Source: Archangium sp. (lineage in GTDB: Bacteria; Myxococcota; Myxococcia; Myxococcales; Myxococcaceae). From it: a stretch of DNA of 64,000 nt. The first letter of the stretch is position 1; every line of letters begins with the position of its first letter. The notes beneath the pieces are model-generated. The model was not told the origin of the DNA and searched no databases. It worked only from the letters and a program-made list of their open reading frames with translations. The position numbers were made by a program, and so were the translations under genes. This document shows positions 61,692-64,000 of this stretch, in pieces. The stretch covers positions 1-64,000 of the forward strand of contig JALHMW010000002.1 of NCBI GenBank assembly GCA_022843845.1, written 5' to 3'.

Positions 61692-62718
61692 AGGCGGTGG
61701 GCGAACCCGAGGCCGGAGCGTCGGTCTTCGTCTCAGGCGCAGGCGTGACGGGGCCGGTCGCCGTGGCGGCCTCGCCCTCCTGACCCTCCATCAGCACCAC
61801 CTCAGACGCCTCCAGCTTCGCGCGCGCGTCGTCTGACGCCTTGTCTTCAGCGGCGTGCTTCTCCCGCATCGTCGCGTCGCTCTGCGCCAGCTCGTCCGAC
61901 GACAGGGTGACCTTCTCGGCCTTGGTGCCCGTCTTCTTCTCGAGGTCGCTGATGGCGCGCTTGAGCAGGTCGCTCTCGAGCAGCGTGCGGTTCAGGCGAA
62001 GCTCGACGGCGCGGAACTTGTCACGCGCCAGCTTGCCCTCTTCGTACACGCGGCGGGCTTCACGCTTCTCACGCTCGATGCGGATCTTCACGTTGCGCAG
62101 CTCGGCGGCGAGCTCGATGGCCTTCTTCTTGTCGGCCGACGACTGCTGCTCGAGGCGCTGCATCTTCTCTTTCTCCTGCTCGGACAGCTCGCGGATCACG
62201 CGCTGCACCGGCGGAGCGGGCTCGCGCTTCTCTTCGGGCTTCTCGTCGCTGGCGGCCACCGGCTTGGGCGCCTCGGCGCGCTTCTTCCCGCGCAGGTCCA
62301 TCTCGTTCTTGAGATTCTGAATGGTGGCGAGCGCGTTCGAGAGCTCCTGGCGGGTGGCGTCGAGCTGAATCGACGCCTGGCGCTCGACCTCGGCGCGGGC
62401 CTTCACCAGATCGTCGCCGGCTTTGTCGCCCTCGCGCTGATCGTGCAGCTTCTTCTTCGCGGCCTTGAGCTCGTCCTTCAGGTCGACCTGGGCCTTCTTG
62501 ACCTCCTCGAGCTCCTTGCGCTTCTTGTCGAGCTCACCCTCGAGCTTGCTGGCGCGGGCGGCGCTGTCGTCGTCGCGACGATCGGCGCGGGGGGCCTCTG
62601 ACGACGACGAGCCCTGCGACTTCGTGGGGTGCGCCTTCGGGCCAAAGAAGCCCAGGTTGGCGGCCATGCTGATGATGAGGCCAATGGCCAGCAGGACGGT
62701 GATGACGATCAATGACAT
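61690..62718 (-). CDS. Membrane-anchored coiled-coil protein, 342 aa
   Basis: One N-terminal membrane helix (MSLIVITVLLAIGLIISMAA) is followed by long heptad-rich coiled coils (LEGELDKKRKELEEVKKAQV; EKEKMQRLEQQSSADKKKAI; ARDKFRAVELRLNRTLLESD) separated by a Pro/Ala-rich linker near residue 155. An acidic Ala/Pro/Thr tail follows. The protein is anchored with the coiled coils on one side. It lies 95 bp downstream of an Hsp70 gene, suggesting a joint role. No name assigned. Confidence 0.8.
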   Translation of the reverse strand: MSLIVITVLLAIGLIISMAANLGFFGPKAHPTKSQGSSSSEAPRADRRDDDSAARASKLEGELDKKRKELEEVKKAQVDLKDELKAAKKKLHDQREGDKAGDDLVKARAEVERQASIQLDATRQELSNALATIQNLKNEMDLRGKKRAEAPKPVAASDEKPEEKREPAPPVQRVIRELSEQEKEKMQRLEQQSSADKKKAIELAAELRNVKIRIEREKREARRVYEEGKLARDKFRAVELRLNRTLLESDLLKRAISDLEKKTGTKAEKVTLSSDELAQSDATMREKHAAEDKASDDARAKLEASEVVLMEGQEGEAATATGPVTPAPETKTDAPASGSPTA

Positions 62719-62813
62719 GCAGGTTCCTCGGACGGGTACTGGGTGGGACAGCGACTCGCGCCCTTAGCCGCTCGCGAATCGAATCACCAGCCCCAGCCTG
62801 CCGCTGCTCCAGC

Positions 62814-64000
62814 TCAGCTCTGCGTCACCCGGACCGTCGTCTGCAGCGTCTTGCCGGTGTCGGGGTCGCGCGCGTCCATGCGCAAGATGCCCTCGACGTT
62901 CACGTCGAAGGTGATCTCGACCTTCACCGAGCCGGGAGGGCCCTGCCGAATGCCTGCGAAGGTGAACTCGCCGAGCTGCTCGTTCATGTTCGCCGTCTCA
63001 TGATCGCCCTGGTAGATGCGCATGATCAGCTCGGTCTGGTTGGCGACGCTCGTGGTCCCGGTGACCTGCTTGGCGTTGGGGATCGGTGAGTTGCGGCCGA
63101 AGACGGTGTGCATCTGCCCGTCGGCCTTCTCGAGGCCGATGCCCATGGGGATCACGTCGAGCAGCTGGAGCTTGAGGTCGCTGTTGTCCTGCAGCGAGTA
63201 CGCGTACAGCGCCGCCCCGATGGCGACGGCCTCGTCGGGGTGAACGCCTTTGGACGGCGGCTTGCCGAAGAACTTGGTCAGCCGATCCTGCACGACCGGC
63301 ATGCGGGTCTGCCCACCGACCAGCATCACTTCTTCGATCTCACGCGTCGACAGGCCCGACTCGACCAGCACCTTCGCGACGATCTTCAGCGTGCGATCGA
63401 CCAGCTCGCTGGTGAGCGACTCGAGCAGCTTGCGGGTGAACTTCATCTCGATGTTCAGGGGCTGGCCCTGCGGCGTCATCGTGATGAAGGGAATGTTGAA
63501 GGGCGCCTCTTCGCGCGACGACAGATCGCACTTGGTGCGCTCGGCGAGATCCTTGATGCGCTGCATGGCGACCGGGTCGGTCGAGAGATCGATGCCCGTC
63601 TTCGATTGGAACTCGCGAAGCACGTAGTGGATCATCGCGTTGTCGAAGTCGATGCCACCCAGGAAGATGTCGCCGCCGGTGGCCTTCACCTCGAAGACCT
63701 GGCCGCGAATCTCGATGATCGAGATGTCGAAGGTGCCGCCGCCCAGATCGTAGATGCAGACCTTCTTCTGGTAGCCCTTGCCCAGGCCATACGCGAGCGC
63801 CGCGGCGGTGGGCTCGTTGATGATGCGCACGACCTCCATGCCGATGAGCTTGCCGGCGTCCTTCACCGACTGGCGCTGACGATCGGAGAAGTAGGCGGGC
63901 ACCGTGACGACGGCCTTGTGCACGGGAACGCGCAGGTAGTTCGAGGCGACGTCGCGAATCTTGTTCAAGATGCGCGCTGACACTTCCTGGAGCGTCAGCT
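62814..64000 (-). CDS. Hsp70-family chaperone, 5' end outside window
   Basis: The minus-strand frame is open to the right edge. The visible part covers the end of subdomain IA through the ATPase domain ([57 protein letters not shown]) and the substrate-binding beta domain ([11 protein letters not shown]...). It stops soon after [17 protein letters not shown]. The usual ~100-residue helical lid is absent, so this is an Hsp70 paralogue rather than canonical DnaK. A lidless Hsp70 could bind clients briefly. Confidence 0.88.
   Translation of the reverse strand, partial: LTLQEVSARILNKIRDVASNYLRVPVHKAVVTVPAYFSDRQRQSVKDAGKLIGMEVVRIINEPTAAALAYGLGKGYQKKVCIYDLGGGTFDISIIEIRGQVFEVKATGGDIFLGGIDFDNAMIHYVLREFQSKTGIDLSTDPVAMQRIKDLAERTKCDLSSREEAPFNIPFITMTPQGQPLNIEMKFTRKLLESLTSELVDRTLKIVAKVLVESGLSTREIEEVMLVGGQTRMPVVQDRLTKFFGKPPSKGVHPDEAVAIGAALYAYSLQDNSDLKLQLLDVIPMGIGLEKADGQMHTVFGRNSPIPNAKQVTGTTSVANQTELIMRIYQGDHETANMNEQLGEFTFAGIRQGPPGSVKVEITFDVNVEGILRMDARDPDTGKTLQTTVRVTQS

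Overview
The window looks like chromosomal DNA of a myxobacterium (phylum Myxococcota). It has very high G+C and strong G/C third positions, many predicted lipoproteins with clear lipoboxes, a MYXO-CTERM-type surface anchor, a eukaryotic-like Ser/Thr kinase, a PilZ protein, an AgmX/PglI-like domain and fused MFS/spermidine-synthase proteins. I see no insertion sequence, prophage, CRISPR array or plasmid-type gene. Genes are tightly packed, and many neighbours overlap by ATGA, GTGA, TTGA or TGATG.

Layout. 1-12.3 kb: an envelope block with a Gly/Ser/Ala-rich protein tail, several lipoproteins, a CehA/McbA-type PHP lipoprotein coupled to an outer-membrane protein, a duplicated 3' gene fragment, and a large MYXO-CTERM surface protein. 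12.3-20.3 kb: two overlapping MFS/spermidine-synthase-type membrane proteins, an orphan Flp pilin and a YfhO-type membrane protein. 20.4-27.8 kb: polyprenyl synthase, GbsR/MarR regulator and gamma-glutamylcyclotransferase, then an organophosphate-type MFS transporter behind a Pho-box-like array, and a HAD phosphatase. 27.9-31.7 kb: pyruvate dehydrogenase E1alpha, E1beta and E2 followed by a stand-alone GspE N-terminal domain. 31.8-35.2 kb: AgmX-like lipoprotein, PilZ protein with a structured leader, TPR protein and kinase.

35.2-40 kb: a minus-strand group of TPR/zincin protein, tRNA-Sec (selC), a Fic-like protein lacking its catalytic His, a DHH phosphoesterase and a cysteine desulfurase. 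40-48 kb: groEL with a CIRCE operator, a cytochrome c lipoprotein, a probably frameshifted gene, an M1 peptidase whose HExxH reads NEMAH, and glgB. 48-56.6 kb: membrane proteins, a CHRD lipoprotein, a GH13 lipoprotein, a Cys-rich lipoprotein, a P450, small proteins and a PHP-like protein with substituted metal ligands. 56.6-59.7 kb: a five-gene minus operon running from an HTH protein through an FmdB zinc ribbon, a lipoprotein and a PQQ-propeller fragment to a single-domain CULT (cereblon-like) protein. 59.7-64 kb: HEAT-repeat protein, Fur, TlpA-like thioredoxin and MazF-like protein in one operon, converging on a coiled-coil protein and an Hsp70 that runs off the window.

The strongest unusual signals are the bacterial CULT gene with all three pocket tryptophans, the selC-linked Fic/DHH/NifS cluster, and a recurring theme of enzyme folds with lost catalytic residues (Fic, M1, PHP, spermidine synthase). 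No single locus can be declared a new system from sequence alone. Start codons were chosen from ribosome-binding sites, signal peptides and overlaps, and alternatives are noted.
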